A model generated the notes under the pieces. That model saw only the letters and a list, made by a program, of their open reading frames with translations, ran no database searches and had not been told where the DNA came from. Both the position numbers and the translations under genes were made by a program. Positions 51,465 to 61,940 of a stretch of DNA of 64,000 nucleotides are shown piece after piece. The stretch comes from Anaerotignum sp. MSJ-24 (GTDB lineage Bacteria; Bacillota; Clostridia; Lachnospirales; Anaerotignaceae). The DNA lies in the NCBI RefSeq assembly GCF_018918145.1, contig NZ_JAHLPX010000008.1, forward strand, positions 1-64,000. The letters run 5' to 3'. Numbering within the stretch: the stretch's first letter is position 1; each line of letters begins with the position of its first letter.

Positions 51465-52865
51465 ATGTACAATAAGGTGCTTGAAACAATAGAAAAATAC
51501 AATATGCTGTCAAAGGGCGGCAATGTTGTTGCCGGACTCAGCGGCGGAGCGGATTCATCGGCTATGGTGCATATACTTGCGGCATTAAGGGACAAATTTG
51601 ATATAAAAATAACCGCTGTGCATATCAATCACGGTATCAGAGGCGATGAGGCATATCGAGATGAGGAAATATCACGAAAATTCTGTGAAGGGCTCGGCAT
51701 AGATTTTTTGGTTTATCATTGCGATATTCCGGCAGAGGCAAAAAAACGAGGTATGGGTGAAGAGGAAACCGGACGCCTTGTAAGATACGAAAAATTCCGG
51801 GAAACGGCGGAGAAGCTCGGCGGTGCAAAAATAGCCGTTGCCCATAATACGAATGACATGGCGGAAACACTGCTTATGCACCTTTGCAGAGGTGCCGGAC
51901 TTAACGGGCTTGCCGGAATAAAGCCGGTCAATAACGGCATTATAAGACCTTTGCTTTTCTGCACAAGAGCGGAAATTGAGCATTACTGCGATACAAACAA
52001 TATAGCCTACTGTACGGACAGCACAAATCTTAAAACGGATTATACAAGAAATAAGGTGCGAAGAATACTTCTGCCGTGGCTTGAGAGCGAGATAAACACT
52101 TCTGCCGGAGCAAATATAGCCTCGACAGCGGTTTTGCTGAGAGAGGACGAAAATTATCTCGAAGAGCTTGCCGAAGAGAAGTATGCCGAATATGCCATTC
52201 GGTCGGAGGCAGACAGAGTAGAGCTTAAGGACAGTCTTTCGGCAGAAAAGCCTGTCATGCGTAAACGAATATTGAGAATTGCGTTGAAAACGTGCAGAGC
52301 GAATTTAAAGGATTACAGCAGAAAGCATATCGAAGGCACAGACGATATACTTATGGGCGAAACAGGCAGAAAAATTGACCTTCCCGGCGGTATATGTGCG
52401 GAAAAGGGCTATGGCTGTATAAAAATAATAAGAAAATCGGAAAGCAAAGCCGGAAAGCTTAAGGATATGTGCTATGTCCTCAATATCAACGAGGAAAAAT
52501 ATATACCGGAAATCGGCAAACGGATACTTCTTTCGCTAAATGACGAAAAAAAATTCAGCAATGATACAAAGGTATATACTAAAAAAGCAGATTATGATAA
52601 AATTAACAGTGAACCTATAGAAATCCGAACAAGACGAGCCGGTGACAGAATAAATATCGGAAAAGGCAGTAAAAAGCTTAAGGACTACATGATTGATGAA
52701 AAAATTCCGTCGGAAAAAAGGAACAGCATACCGCTTCTGGCATGCGGCGGAAGAGTAATCGCAATAGGCGGCAGATTGGGAATGGATTTTTATATCACAG
52801 AAAAAACAAAAAATATATTATATATTTATATGTGGGAGGAAGCCCGAAATGAAGGAAAGAGTTGA
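51465..52865 (+). CDS. tilS: tRNA(Ile)-lysidine synthetase
   Basis: The 466-residue enzyme converts C34 of the CAU-anticodon tRNA-Ile to lysidine. The PP-loop motif GLSGGADSSAM lies at the N terminus, followed by VHINHGIRGDEAYRDE, AHNTNDMAETLLMHLCRG and TDSTNLKTDYTRNKVR, all diagnostic. The C-terminal part includes the tRNA-binding domain (RAGDRINIGKGSKKLKDYM). ATG follows CCGGAGGAACACAA. It overlaps hpt by 17 bases and starts the classic tilS-hpt-ftsH series. Confidence 0.95.
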   Translation: MYNKVLETIEKYNMLSKGGNVVAGLSGGADSSAMVHILAALRDKFDIKITAVHINHGIRGDEAYRDEEISRKFCEGLGIDFLVYHCDIPAEAKKRGMGEEETGRLVRYEKFRETAEKLGGAKIAVAHNTNDMAETLLMHLCRGAGLNGLAGIKPVNNGIIRPLLFCTRAEIEHYCDTNNIAYCTDSTNLKTDYTRNKVRRILLPWLESEINTSAGANIASTAVLLREDENYLEELAEEKYAEYAIRSEADRVELKDSLSAEKPVMRKRILRIALKTCRANLKDYSRKHIEGTDDILMGETGRKIDLPGGICAEKGYGCIKIIRKSESKAGKLKDMCYVLNINEEKYIPEIGKRILLSLNDEKKFSNDTKVYTKKADYDKINSEPIEIRTRRAGDRINIGKGSKKLKDYMIDEKIPSEKRNSIPLLACGGRVIAIGGRLGMDFYITEKTKNILYIYMWEEARNEGKS

Positions 52866-53379
52866 AATACTTATATCAAAGGAGCAGGTTTTAAAAAGAG
52901 TTAACGAACTTGCGGAAGTTATTATGAAGGACTATGAAGGAAAAGAGATATATATGGTCTGTGTTTTAAAGGGCGGTATATTCTTTATGGTTGACCTTGC
53001 GAGAAAAATTAAAGGCGATGTACTTTTCGATTTTATGGTTGTTTCGAGCTATGGCTCAGACACAAAAAGCTCAGGTCATATCAAAATCAAAAAGGATCTT
53101 GACGGCAATATCGAAGGCAAGAATGTACTCATTGTTGAGGACATTATAGACTCAGGCAATACACTCAGCCAGCTCAGAAAGTTTTTACTTGAAAGAAATC
53201 CTGCAAGCCTTAAGATATGCACTATTCTGGATAAACCGAGCCGCCGTGAGGTTGAAGTTCCCGTTGATTACATCGGCTTTGAAATACCCGATAAGTTTGT
53301 TGTAGGCTACGGACTGGATTATGACCAGAGATACAGAAACCTTGACTATATCGGCGTTATGAATTTTGATGAAGAATAA
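52849..53379 (+). CDS. hpt: Hypoxanthine phosphoribosyltransferase
   Basis: The 176-residue enzyme converts hypoxanthine or guanine with PRPP to IMP or GMP. It contains VCVLKGGIFFMVDL, the PRPP site VLIVEDIIDSGNTL, and DFMVVSSYG with the flexible loop. The ATG at 52849 is inside the end of tilS after GGAGGAAGCCCGAA. Order and overlap with tilS are conserved in Firmicutes. Purine salvage complements the molybdenum hydroxylase genes elsewhere in the window, but no direct link is implied. Confidence 0.96.
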   Translation: MKERVEILISKEQVLKRVNELAEVIMKDYEGKEIYMVCVLKGGIFFMVDLARKIKGDVLFDFMVVSSYGSDTKSSGHIKIKKDLDGNIEGKNVLIVEDIIDSGNTLSQLRKFLLERNPASLKICTILDKPSRREVEVPVDYIGFEIPDKFVVGYGLDYDQRYRNLDYIGVMNFDEE

Positions 53380-53391
53380 TATAGAAAAATA

Positions 53392-53430
53392 TCAAACCGT
53401 AGAGCTATACACTCTGCGGTTTTGGTTTAA
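53392..53430 (+). terminator. Possible terminator or attenuator between hpt and ftsH
   Basis: AAACCGTAGAG and CTCTGCGGTTT pair with one mismatch, followed by TTGGTTTAA rather than a solid T-run. The rest of the 221-base gap is AT-rich, with a TATAAT near 53465 that could serve ftsH. Confidence 0.4.
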
Positions 53431-53600
53431 ATGTTTGTTTTAGTTATAAGTATTAAATAAATTGTATAATTATAGCAATTAAGTTGCAGAGATTTAATAA
53501 ATATGATACAATAACAGAGTTTAATATAGTTTAGAATAGGTAAAATAGCAGACTTTGATATAAGGTTTGTTAATTATTATCTTTGGGAGGTAATTAAAAG

Positions 53601-55475
53601 TTGAAAAAGTTTTTTCAAGGAGCGTTTCTGTACGTTGTGATATTTATTATAATCATTGCGGTTATGATATTCTCAGGTACAGGCAGTTCTTCTCAGACTG
53701 CGACAACAGGTTATACATATAACCAGCTTGTTGAGGATATTGATGAGGGAACAGTAAGAACCATTGATTTGCAGAGAAAATCAGATGTTGATAACTACGG
53801 AACGGCAACGGTTTCGTTTAAGGACGGAACAGTGGCAAAGGTAACAATTCCTTCCGTATCAACATTTATGGACGGTCTGCACGAATCCGGTGCGGATAAA
53901 GAAATAACACTTACGGTAGTGGATATACCGAGCACAGGCATGTTCATGTCGATACTTCCGTCTATTGTGCTTATGGTTGTTGCCATAATTTTGTTTATGG
54001 TGATGTTCCAGAAGATGCAGGGCGGTGGCGGCGGAAAGATGATGTCTTTCGGCAAGAGCAATGCAAAGGTAACAATGGACGAAAAGAATAAGGTAACATT
54101 CGATAATGTTGCCGGTCTTGATGAGGAAAAATGCGAGCTTCAGGAGCTTGTTGATTTCCTTAAGGATTCCAAGAAATATGTTGAGCTTGGTGCAAGAATA
54201 CCTAAGGGAGTTCTTCTTGTAGGACCTCCGGGTACAGGTAAAACTCTTCTTGCGAAGGCAGTTGCCGGTGAAGCAGGCGTTCCCTTTTTCAGTATATCCG
54301 GTTCGGACTTCGTTGAGATGTTCGTCGGTGTCGGTGCATCAAGAGTAAGGGATTTGTTCGACCAGGCAAAGAAAAATGCACCCTGTATTGTATTTATCGA
54401 CGAGATTGACGCTGTCGGCAGACAGAGAGGTGCAGGCTTAGGCGGCGGACACGATGAAAGAGAACAGACTCTTAACCAGCTTCTCGTTGAGATGGACGGT
54501 TTCGGAATAAACGAAGGCGTTATAGTAATGGCGGCAACAAACAGAGCCGACATCCTCGATCCGGCTATATTAAGACCGGGACGTTTTGACAGACAGGTTT
54601 ATGTCGGAAGACCTGATGTTAAAGGCAGAGAGGCAATTCTTAAGGTTCATTCAAAGGGTAAGCCCTTTGCTGATGATGTTGATTTCAAGGTTGTTGCAAA
54701 AACAACTTCGGGCTTTACCGGAGCAGACCTTGAAAACCTTCTTAATGAAGCTGCACTTCTTACGGCAAGAGCAGGCGAAAAGAAGATTACAATGGAAAAA
54801 ATACAGGCGGCTTTTGTTAAGGTCGGTATCGGTACAGAAAAGAAATCCAGAATTATATCAGAAAAAGAAAAGCTTATTACGGCTTATCATGAATCAGGCC
54901 ATGCAATTCTTTTTGAGGTTCTTGAAAAATGCGATCCCGTTCACAGCGTTTCTATAATTCCCACAGGTATGGCTGGCGGATATACAATGCCGCTTCCCGG
55001 TGAGGACAAAATGTATGTGACAAAGGGCGAAATGAGAGATGAAATAATCAGCTTCCTTGGCGGCCGTGCCGCAGAAGAGCTTGTGCTTAAAGACGTAACA
55101 ACAGGTGCAAGCAATGATATTGAAAGAGCAACATCAATGACAAGAGGCATGATTATGAAGTACGGCATGAGCGAAAAGTTCGGCCCTGTACAGTACGGCG
55201 ATGAAAGCAATGAGGTATTTATCGGCCGTGACATCGGTCATACAAGAAATTACAGTGAAAACACTGCCGATCAGATTGATGCTGAAGTTAAGGAAATTCT
55301 TAACTGGTCATATAATGAAGCTAAGAGAATACTTAAGGAAAACATAAATGTACTCCATGCTTCGGCTAAGCTCCTTATGGAAAAGGAGAAAATTACGGGA
55401 GATGAATTCAGAGCACTTTTTAAAACCGCAAATATAAGCGAAGAAACTCTGAATGCTTCCGAAGAAACCCTGTAA
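53601..55475 (+). CDS. ftsH: ATP-dependent zinc metalloprotease FtsH
   Basis: The 624-residue membrane protease has an N-terminal helix (about 9-26), an external domain, a second helix (about 110-132), an AAA+ domain (Walker A GPPGTGKT near 208, SRH region RPGRFDRQV) and a zinc site YHESGHAI near 430 with a distant Asp. It degrades damaged membrane and short-lived cytoplasmic proteins. It starts with TTG after TTGGGAGGTAATTAAAAG. It follows tilS-hpt, as in most Firmicutes. Confidence 0.97.
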   Translation: MKKFFQGAFLYVVIFIIIIAVMIFSGTGSSSQTATTGYTYNQLVEDIDEGTVRTIDLQRKSDVDNYGTATVSFKDGTVAKVTIPSVSTFMDGLHESGADKEITLTVVDIPSTGMFMSILPSIVLMVVAIILFMVMFQKMQGGGGGKMMSFGKSNAKVTMDEKNKVTFDNVAGLDEEKCELQELVDFLKDSKKYVELGARIPKGVLLVGPPGTGKTLLAKAVAGEAGVPFFSISGSDFVEMFVGVGASRVRDLFDQAKKNAPCIVFIDEIDAVGRQRGAGLGGGHDEREQTLNQLLVEMDGFGINEGVIVMAATNRADILDPAILRPGRFDRQVYVGRPDVKGREAILKVHSKGKPFADDVDFKVVAKTTSGFTGADLENLLNEAALLTARAGEKKITMEKIQAAFVKVGIGTEKKSRIISEKEKLITAYHESGHAILFEVLEKCDPVHSVSIIPTGMAGGYTMPLPGEDKMYVTKGEMRDEIISFLGGRAAEELVLKDVTTGASNDIERATSMTRGMIMKYGMSEKFGPVQYGDESNEVFIGRDIGHTRNYSENTADQIDAEVKEILNWSYNEAKRILKENINVLHASAKLLMEKEKITGDEFRALFKTANISEETLNASEETL

Positions 55476-55518
55476 CCCATTTAATATTCAAATATAAAGA
55501 AGAGGGAGATGTTTTTAA

Positions 55519-55902
55519 ATGGATTTTGGTATCAAAGAAGGATTAAAGAACACAAAAGAGTATGTTGTAACACCGGCAGACACAGCCGATGCAGTAGGCA
55601 ACAAAGGTATTAACGTACTTTCTTCACCTACAATGATCTTATGGATCGAGCAGACTTGCCTTGAGGCTGTTAAACCCTTACTTCCCGAAGGATATGAAAC
55701 TGTTGGTACAGTATTCAACTTCCTTCACCTTGCTGCAACACCTGTTGGACAGAAGGTAAGAGTAGAGGCTGAGCTTACAGAAGTTGTTAAAGGCAAAATC
55801 CTTACATTCGATGTTAAAGTATTCGATGAAAAGGGCAAAATCTGCAAGGGTACACACGGCAGAGCTGTTGTAAACAAAGAGCAGTTCTTCGGAAACCTTT
55901 AA
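55519..55902 (+). CDS. Thioesterase family protein (FlK/fluoroacetyl-CoA thioesterase-like)
   Basis: The 127-residue protein has a hot-dog fold pattern: the N-terminal VVTPADTADAVGN, central LSSPTMILWIEQTCLEAVKP, FLHLAATPVGQKV and the C-terminal GTHGRAVV. This matches the FlK-like subset, which probably hydrolyses small acyl-CoA. ATG follows AGAGGGAGATGTTTTTAA. Codons are strongly biased, suggesting high expression. It lies 43 bases after ftsH with no intervening terminator. Confidence 0.86.
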   Translation: MDFGIKEGLKNTKEYVVTPADTADAVGNKGINVLSSPTMILWIEQTCLEAVKPLLPEGYETVGTVFNFLHLAATPVGQKVRVEAELTEVVKGKILTFDVKVFDEKGKICKGTHGRAVVNKEQFFGNL

Positions 55903-55934
55903 TTTTTACTCGGTAATTTAAAAATGTACCAAGG

Positions 55935-55972
55935 CCGGCACATCCTTAATATTTATGGACGTGCCGGTTTAA
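55935..55972 (+). terminator. Terminator after the thioesterase gene
   Basis: CCGGCAC (55935-55941) and GTGCCGG (55961-55967), with inner TCC/GGA pairs, then TTT. Confidence 0.75.
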
Positions 55973-56017
55973 GTTAGTTAATAAGCAGCCCTTTGGCTTT
56001 TATAAGGAGGAATAAAA

Positions 56018-56962
56018 ATGGGTGTTAATTTAAAAGGAAGAAGCTTTCTCACACTTAAGGATTACAGCGCAGAGGAAATAGAATATCTCGTTGACCTTGC
56101 TATTGATTTAAAGGATAAAAAGAAAAAAGGTATTTTTGAAAAGCATCTTAAGAATAAGAACGTAGCTCTTATTTTTGAAAAGCCTTCAACAAGAACAAGA
56201 TGTTCTTTCACAGTCGGCTGTATTGATGAAGGTGCTCATCCCGAATATCTCGGAAAGAACGACATTCAGCTCGGACACAAGGAAACAGTTGAGGACACAG
56301 CAAGAGTGCTCGGCAGAATGTTCGACGGTATCGAATTCAGAGGCTTCTCACAGGAGGTTGTTGAGAAGCTTGCAAAATACAGCGGTGTACCTGTATGGAA
56401 CGGCCTTACAGACGAGGACCACCCTACACAGGTTCTTGCCGATTTCATGACAATAAAAGAAAAATTCGGACATCTGAAGGGAATTAAGTTTGTATTCATC
56501 GGCGACGGCAGAAATAACATGGCAAATGCCCTTATGATCGGTTGCAGCAAAATGGGAATGCACTTCGTTATTGCAGCACCTAAGTCACTCTGGCCCGATG
56601 AAAAGCTTGTTGAGCTTTGCAAAGGCTATGCTAAGGAAAGCGGAGCAACAATCGAAATCAATGACGATCCCAAAGCAGCAGTTAAAGATGCAGACATCAT
56701 CTACACAGATGTTTGGGTATCAATGGGTGAGGAAGATAAGTCAGCGGAAAGAGTTGCACTTCTTAAGCCTTATCAGGTTAATAAAGAGCTTTTTGATGCA
56801 ACAGGAAAGGACAGCACAATATTTATGCACTGCCTCCCTGCTGTAAGAGATTACGAAGTAACAAACGAAATCATCGAAGGCGATAGATCAGTTGTATTTG
56901 ACGAAGCAGAAAACAGAATGCACACAATCAAAGCAGTTATGGTTGCAACATTAGGCGACTAA
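56018..56962 (+). CDS. argF: Ornithine carbamoyltransferase
   Basis: The 314-residue enzyme converts ornithine and carbamoyl phosphate to citrulline (or the reverse in the arginine deiminase route). It shows the carbamoyl phosphate site STRTRCSF, the DHPTQVLAD motif, and the ornithine loop MHCLPA. ATG follows AAGGAGGAATAAAA. No other arginine gene is adjacent, so anabolic or catabolic use cannot be decided. Confidence 0.95.
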   Translation: MGVNLKGRSFLTLKDYSAEEIEYLVDLAIDLKDKKKKGIFEKHLKNKNVALIFEKPSTRTRCSFTVGCIDEGAHPEYLGKNDIQLGHKETVEDTARVLGRMFDGIEFRGFSQEVVEKLAKYSGVPVWNGLTDEDHPTQVLADFMTIKEKFGHLKGIKFVFIGDGRNNMANALMIGCSKMGMHFVIAAPKSLWPDEKLVELCKGYAKESGATIEINDDPKAAVKDADIIYTDVWVSMGEEDKSAERVALLKPYQVNKELFDATGKDSTIFMHCLPAVRDYEVTNEIIEGDRSVVFDEAENRMHTIKAVMVATLGD

Positions 56963-56990
56963 CCTAAATTAATTAAGTTTTACAGTTTAC

Positions 56991-57026
56991 ACAGAGAGAA
57001 TAAAGATATTATTCTCTCTGTTTTAA
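56991..57026 (+). terminator. Terminator after argF
   Basis: ACAGAGAGAATAA and TTATTCTCTCTGT form a 13-bp stem with loop AGATA and a T4 tail. Confidence 0.85.
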
Positions 57027-57039
57027 AGAGGTGATTTTT

Positions 57040-57405
57040 TTGGAAAAGACGGTAATCGCCGGAGCATCAAGGGAAAAGCAGAAATATTTTTTCGAGCCGA
57101 AATTCAATGTTTTACCGGACACAATAAAGGACGAAATAAGAAATATATGTATAATAATGGCTGAAAGGCTCGGCTGTACATTTCTTATGAGCTTTGAAGA
57201 GGACGGCAATATTTTATTTGAAATAATAAAAAACGAAGGCGATTTTGACTTTGATGACATCGGAGCGGAGCTTGAAATCAAAAGTTTAAAATCGGAGAAG
57301 AAAGAATTGCTTAAATCACTTAAGCTGTGGTATGTTATAAATATGACCGAAGAAGGAAATAAATTAAAGGAAGAGCTGTTGAGGGGAGAAAACGGCTCTA
57401 ACTGA
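57040..57405 (+). CDS. DUF6145-like hypothetical protein
   Basis: The 121-residue protein resembles a Clostridia-specific family: the N-terminal LEKTVIAGASREKQKYFFEPKF, then LPDTIKDEIRNICIIMAERLGCTFLM and a Glu/Lys-rich helix end. I do not know its function. A TTG at 57040 follows AAAGAGGTG; a GTG at 57031 overlaps this site. It is 32 bases before coaX and probably co-transcribed. Confidence 0.75.
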   Translation: MEKTVIAGASREKQKYFFEPKFNVLPDTIKDEIRNICIIMAERLGCTFLMSFEEDGNILFEIIKNEGDFDFDDIGAELEIKSLKSEKKELLKSLKLWYVINMTEEGNKLKEELLRGENGSN

Positions 57406-57437
57406 TATTTTGCAATTCAAAGAGGAGGACTGTATTT

Positions 57438-58241
57438 ATGCTGTTGGTAATTGATGTAGGAAATACAAATATTGTGCTTGGCGTATATAAAGGTAAAAAG
57501 CTTATGGCAAGCTGGAGAATGACAACTTCAAATAACCAGACAGCAGACGAAATAGGTATCTTTATACACTCGTTATTTGATTATTCCAAGGTTTCGGCAG
57601 ATGAGCTTGAGGCGATAATCATTTCCTCGGTTGTTCCGAATATCATGTATTCGCTTATACATGGACTTATCAAATATTTCCATATACAGCCTATGATTGT
57701 CGGTGCAGGAATGAAAACAGGTGTAAATCTTCTTATGGACAATCCTAAGGAAATGGGTGCGGACAGAATTGTTAAGCTTGTTGCGGCATACGAGATATAC
57801 GGCGGCCCGGCTATGGTAATTGATTACAGTACAGCAACAACCTTTGATGTTATAAATGAAAAAGGAGTGTTTGTTACCGGAGTTACCGCTCCCGGTATAC
57901 AGGTTTGTGCCGACGCGCTTATCGAAAGTACGGCACAGCTTCCTACGGTTGAAATCAAAAAACCGAAATCAATAGTAGTTAAAAACACAATAGGCAGTCT
58001 TCAGGCCGGCATTGTTTATGGACATATAGGTGAGACAAAATATATAATAGAGCAGGTCAAAAAAGAGCTTGATATGCCTGATATGAAGGTTATAGCAACA
58101 GGAGGACTCGCTAAAATAATGGAGAGTAACGAAAAGCTTTTTGATACGATAGATCCGCTTCTTACTCTCAAGGGACTTAGAATATTATACGAAAAAAATA
58201 AAAAACAAAGGCGGACGCAAAGTGCAAATAGGAAGTCTTAA
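57438..58241 (+). CDS. coaX: Type III pantothenate kinase
   Basis: The 267-residue enzyme phosphorylates pantothenate in CoA synthesis. The ASKHA-fold motifs are present: LLVIDVGNTNIVLGV with the catalytic Asp, DNPKEMGADRIVKLVAA, VIDYSTATTFDVI and VTGVTAPGIQVCADAL. ATG follows AGAGGAGGACTGTATTT. Its end overlaps the dus gene by 20 bases, so the pair is translationally linked. Confidence 0.95.
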   Translation: MLLVIDVGNTNIVLGVYKGKKLMASWRMTTSNNQTADEIGIFIHSLFDYSKVSADELEAIIISSVVPNIMYSLIHGLIKYFHIQPMIVGAGMKTGVNLLMDNPKEMGADRIVKLVAAYEIYGGPAMVIDYSTATTFDVINEKGVFVTGVTAPGIQVCADALIESTAQLPTVEIKKPKSIVVKNTIGSLQAGIVYGHIGETKYIIEQVKKELDMPDMKVIATGGLAKIMESNEKLFDTIDPLLTLKGLRILYEKNKKQRRTQSANRKS

Positions 58242-59178
58242 ACTTGAAAATAATGTGTTCCTTGCACCTATGGCAGGAATAACGGACAGGCCGTTCAGAA
58301 CGCTGTGCCATGAAATGGGAAGTGGTCTTGTGTATTCCGAAATGGTCAGTGCAAAGGGAATTTACTATAATAATGAAAATACTAAACAGCTTCTCGATAT
58401 TGGAGAGGAGGAAATGCCGGCGGCATTGCAGCTTTTCGGTTCAGAGCCGGAAATAATGGGCGCTATGGGCAAAAAGATAGAAGGCATTAATGCCGGAATT
58501 ATTGACATAAACATGGGCTGTCCTGTTCCGAAGGTTGTTAAGAATGGCGAAGGCAGTGCTCTTATGAAAACACCAGAGCTGGCCGGAAGAATTATAAAGG
58601 CACTTGTGGAAATGCAGAAAAAGCCTGTTACCATAAAAATACGAAAGGGCTTTGACGATACCTGTATAAATGCCGTTGAAATGGCACAGATAGCTGAAGA
58701 AAACGGAGCCTCGGCAGTCGCTGTCCACGGAAGAACGAGAGAGCAGTATTACAGCGGAAAGGCCGACTGGGATATTATAAAGAAGGTCAAAAAAGCTGTA
58801 TCCATTCCGGTTATAGGCAACGGAGATATATTTAAACCTCAGGATGCCGCAGATATGCTTGAATATACCGGCTGTGATGCGGTAATGATAGCAAGAGGTG
58901 CACAAGGAAATCCTTGGATATTCAAAAGAACCATAGCTTATCTTGAAAATGGTATTCTGCTTGACGAGCCGACGCCGCAGGAAAAGGTGAGCATGGCATT
59001 AAGACACGCAAGAATGCTTATAGATTATAAGGGCGAGTTTGTCGGAGTACGCCAGATGCGTGCACATATGGCCTGGTACATAAAGGGTGTGCAAGGTGCA
59101 TCTGTTATAAGAGATAAAATAAATCATTGCGAAAGCTATGAGGAAATGGCAGAGTTGCTTGAGCATGTAAAATTTTAA
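58222..59178 (+). CDS. dusB: tRNA-dihydrouridine synthase
   Basis: The 318-residue flavoenzyme reduces uridines in tRNA D-loops. The TIM-barrel start FLAPMAGITDRPFR, DINMGCPVPKVVKNGEGSAL with the catalytic Cys, AVHGRTREQYYSG, and GNGDIF are diagnostic of the DusB group. It begins with GTG after AAGGCGG, within the end of coaX. In many Clostridia dus follows coaX, as here. Confidence 0.95.
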   Translation: MQIGSLKLENNVFLAPMAGITDRPFRTLCHEMGSGLVYSEMVSAKGIYYNNENTKQLLDIGEEEMPAALQLFGSEPEIMGAMGKKIEGINAGIIDINMGCPVPKVVKNGEGSALMKTPELAGRIIKALVEMQKKPVTIKIRKGFDDTCINAVEMAQIAEENGASAVAVHGRTREQYYSGKADWDIIKKVKKAVSIPVIGNGDIFKPQDAADMLEYTGCDAVMIARGAQGNPWIFKRTIAYLENGILLDEPTPQEKVSMALRHARMLIDYKGEFVGVRQMRAHMAWYIKGVQGASVIRDKINHCESYEEMAELLEHVKF

Positions 59179-59188
59179 AATTTATTTT

Positions 59189-59217
59189 GCCGTCGGATTA
59201 ATCCGGCGGTATTTTTG
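59189..59217 (+). terminator. Terminator after dusB
   Basis: GCCGTCGGAT and ATCCGGCGGT form a stem with one wobble, then ATTTTTG. Confidence 0.8.
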
Positions 59218-59226
59218 TGCAAAAAA

Positions 59227-59250
59227 GGCGGACAGAAATCTGTCCGCCGA
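59227..59250 (-). terminator. Terminator after ppdK
   Basis: GGCGGACAGA and TCTGTCCGCC form a 10-bp stem with an AA loop; A-tract at 59221-59226 gives a U-run on the minus strand. Confidence 0.85.
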
Positions 59251-59260
59251 TATTAAAACA

Positions 59261-61891
59261 TTATTTTCTTGGATAATTAATCTGTGCCTGTGCAGCGGCA
59301 AGTCTTGCAATGGGAACTCTGAAGGGTGAGCATGATACATAATCAAGACCGATCATATGGCAGAATTCTACCGATGAAGGATCTCCGCCGTGCTCTCCGC
59401 AGATTCCGAGATGAAGGTCGGGACGAGTTGAGCGGCCTTTGTTTACCGCAATCTTCATAAGCTCGCCAACGCCGTCACGGTCAATTTTGGCAGTAGGATC
59501 AACCTCGAATATAAGGTTGGCTGTGTAATCTGCGATAATCTGTCCGGCATCATCTCTTGAAAGACCGTATGTCATCTGTGTAAGGTCGTTTGTGCCGAAT
59601 GAGAAGAATTCAGCCTGTTCTGCTATTTTATCAGCTATCATACACGCTCTCGGTATCTCTATCATTGTTCCGACAAGATATTTAAGCTCGGCATTCTTTT
59701 CTGCCATAACCTTCTGAACTGTTTCATCAACAATATTTTTTACAAACTTGAATTCCTTGTCAATGCTTACAAGAGGTATCATAATTTCGGGAACGATATG
59801 TATTCCGAGCTCGTTGTTTACCTCAATAGCTGCTTCGGCGATTGCTCTTGCCTGCATTCTTGCAATTTCGGGATATGTAACGGCAAGTCGGCAGCCTCTG
59901 TGGCCCATCATAGGGTTAAGCTCATGAAGGCCCTTTGCCTTTATTTTGAGCTCTTCAACTGTCTTGCCCATTTCCTTTGCAAGCACCTCAAATTCCTCAT
60001 CTGTGTTGGGAAGGAATTCGTGAAGAGGTGGATCAAGAAGACGGATTGTTACCGGTCTTTCGCCCATAGCCTTGTAAATACCGATAAAGTCTTCCTTCTG
60101 ATAAGGCATTATTCCGGCAAGTGCTTCTTCTCTTTCTTCCGTTGTGTCGGAAAGAATCATCTTACGGAACTTCGTTATTCTCTGTCCTTCAAAGAACATA
60201 TGCTCAGTTCTTGTAAGGCCGATACCCTGTGCACCGAAGCTTATGGCAACCTCTGCATCATGAGGTGTATCTGCGTTTGTTCTTACCTTAAGAACTCTCT
60301 TTTCATCTGCCCATGCCATGAATTTGGCAAATGTTCCGGAAATTTCGGGCTCAACGGTAGGAATATCTTCTCCGTAAACTTCACCTGTTGAACCGTCAAG
60401 GCTTATGTAATCGCCTTCTTTAAAAGTCTTTCCGCCAAGTGTAAATGTTTTTGATTCTTCATTCATTTTTATTGCTTCGCAGCCGGAAACGCAGCAGCGT
60501 CCCATGCCTCTTGCAACAACGGCAGCATGGCTTGTCATACCGCCTCTTACAGTAAGTATACCTTCTGCAACAGCCATACCTTCAATATCTTCCGGTGATG
60601 TTTCAAGTCTTACAAGAATAACTCTTTCGCCTGCATCAGCGGCAGCCTTTGCATCCTCGGCAGTGAAATAAACCTTTCCTGCACCTGCACCGGGTGAAGC
60701 CGGAAGACCTTTTCCGAGTGCTTTGGCAGCCTTAAGTGCCTTAGGATCGAATGCCGGATGAAGAAGCTGGTCAAGCTGTTTAGGCTCAACTCTGAGAAGT
60801 GCCTCGTCAACGGTGAGAAGTCCTTCGTCAACCATGTCAACGGCTATTCTGAGAGCGGCATTGGCAGTTCTCTTTCCGTTTCTTGTCTGTAAGAAATAGA
60901 GCTTTCCGTTTTCAATGGTGAACTCCATGTCCTGCATATCCTTGTAATGCTGTTCAAGCTTTGTTGCAATGTCCATAAACTGAACGTATACTTCGGGCAT
61001 ATCCTGTTCGAGTGTAGCGATTGCTTTAGGTGTTCTTACGCCTGCAACAACGTCCTCGCCCTGTGCATTAATAAGGTATTCGCCGAAAATCATCTTTTCG
61101 CCTGTTGCCGCATTTCTTGTAAAGGCAACACCTGTGCCTGATGTTTCGCCCATGTTTCCGAATACCATCATCTGTACGTTTACGGCTGTGCCCCAGCTGT
61201 AAGGTATGTCGTTCATTCTTCTGTAAGTAAAGGCACGGGGATTATCCCATGAACGGAATACCGCCTTAACTGCTTCGAAGAGCTGAACCTTTGTATCCTG
61301 AGGAAAATCAACGCCCTGATCCTCAAGATATATTTTTTTGAAAATTTCTACTACTTCTTTAAGATTTTCGGTAGTAAGGTCTGTATCGTATTTGGCTCCG
61401 ACCTTTTCTTTGTACTCATCAAGCTTTCTTTCAAACTTTGACTTTGATACGCCTATTACGACGTCCGCAAACATCATAATAAATCTTCTGTAAGAGTCAT
61501 ATGCAAATCTCGGATTGTTCGTTTTCTTTGCAAGACCTTCAACAGAATCGTCATTAAGACCGAGGTTCAGAACCGTATCCATCATGCCGGGCATAGATGC
61601 TCTTGCACCCGAACGCACCGATACAAGCAGAGGATTCTCAATATCGCCAAGTTTCTTTCCCGCAATTTCCTCAAGTTTAACAAGTGCGGCTTCAATCTGA
61701 GAAATCATTTCATCAGAAAGCTTTTTGCCGTTTTCATTGTACTCTGTGCATGCTTCAGTGGTAACAGTAAAGCCCTGAGGTATTGGAAGTCCCATAACAG
61801 TCATTTCCGCAAGGTTGGCACCTTTACCGCCTAAAAGGTTTCTCATTGACGCATTACCTTCACTGAACATGTAAACATACTTCTTGTTCAT
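59261..61891 (-). CDS. ppdK: Pyruvate, phosphate dikinase
   Basis: The 876-residue enzyme interconverts pyruvate, ATP, Pi with PEP, AMP and PPi, typical of anaerobes that use it in glycolysis or gluconeogenesis. The N-terminal nucleotide-binding region (LLGGKGANLAEM) is followed by the phosphohistidine motif GGMTSHAAVVARGMG (His near 457) and the C-terminal PEP/pyruvate barrel (FGTNDLTQMTYG, CGEHGGDPSS). ATG 61891 follows GGGAGGAAGATGTT; the frame extends 21 codons upstream without a ribosome site. It has its own promoter on the minus strand. Confidence 0.96.
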   Translation of the reverse strand: MNKKYVYMFSEGNASMRNLLGGKGANLAEMTVMGLPIPQGFTVTTEACTEYNENGKKLSDEMISQIEAALVKLEEIAGKKLGDIENPLLVSVRSGARASMPGMMDTVLNLGLNDDSVEGLAKKTNNPRFAYDSYRRFIMMFADVVIGVSKSKFERKLDEYKEKVGAKYDTDLTTENLKEVVEIFKKIYLEDQGVDFPQDTKVQLFEAVKAVFRSWDNPRAFTYRRMNDIPYSWGTAVNVQMMVFGNMGETSGTGVAFTRNAATGEKMIFGEYLINAQGEDVVAGVRTPKAIATLEQDMPEVYVQFMDIATKLEQHYKDMQDMEFTIENGKLYFLQTRNGKRTANAALRIAVDMVDEGLLTVDEALLRVEPKQLDQLLHPAFDPKALKAAKALGKGLPASPGAGAGKVYFTAEDAKAAADAGERVILVRLETSPEDIEGMAVAEGILTVRGGMTSHAAVVARGMGRCCVSGCEAIKMNEESKTFTLGGKTFKEGDYISLDGSTGEVYGEDIPTVEPEISGTFAKFMAWADEKRVLKVRTNADTPHDAEVAISFGAQGIGLTRTEHMFFEGQRITKFRKMILSDTTEEREEALAGIMPYQKEDFIGIYKAMGERPVTIRLLDPPLHEFLPNTDEEFEVLAKEMGKTVEELKIKAKGLHELNPMMGHRGCRLAVTYPEIARMQARAIAEAAIEVNNELGIHIVPEIMIPLVSIDKEFKFVKNIVDETVQKVMAEKNAELKYLVGTMIEIPRACMIADKIAEQAEFFSFGTNDLTQMTYGLSRDDAGQIIADYTANLIFEVDPTAKIDRDGVGELMKIAVNKGRSTRPDLHLGICGEHGGDPSSVEFCHMIGLDYVSCSPFRVPIARLAAAQAQINYPRK

Positions 61892-61940
61892 AACATCTTC
61901 CTCCCAGTTTATTAACTTTGATACAGCCGTATTAAATTTT

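Noticed and set aside
59798-60391. 197-residue + strand frame within ppdK
   Set aside because: Antisense shadow of ppdK, with no ribosome site or recognised domain.
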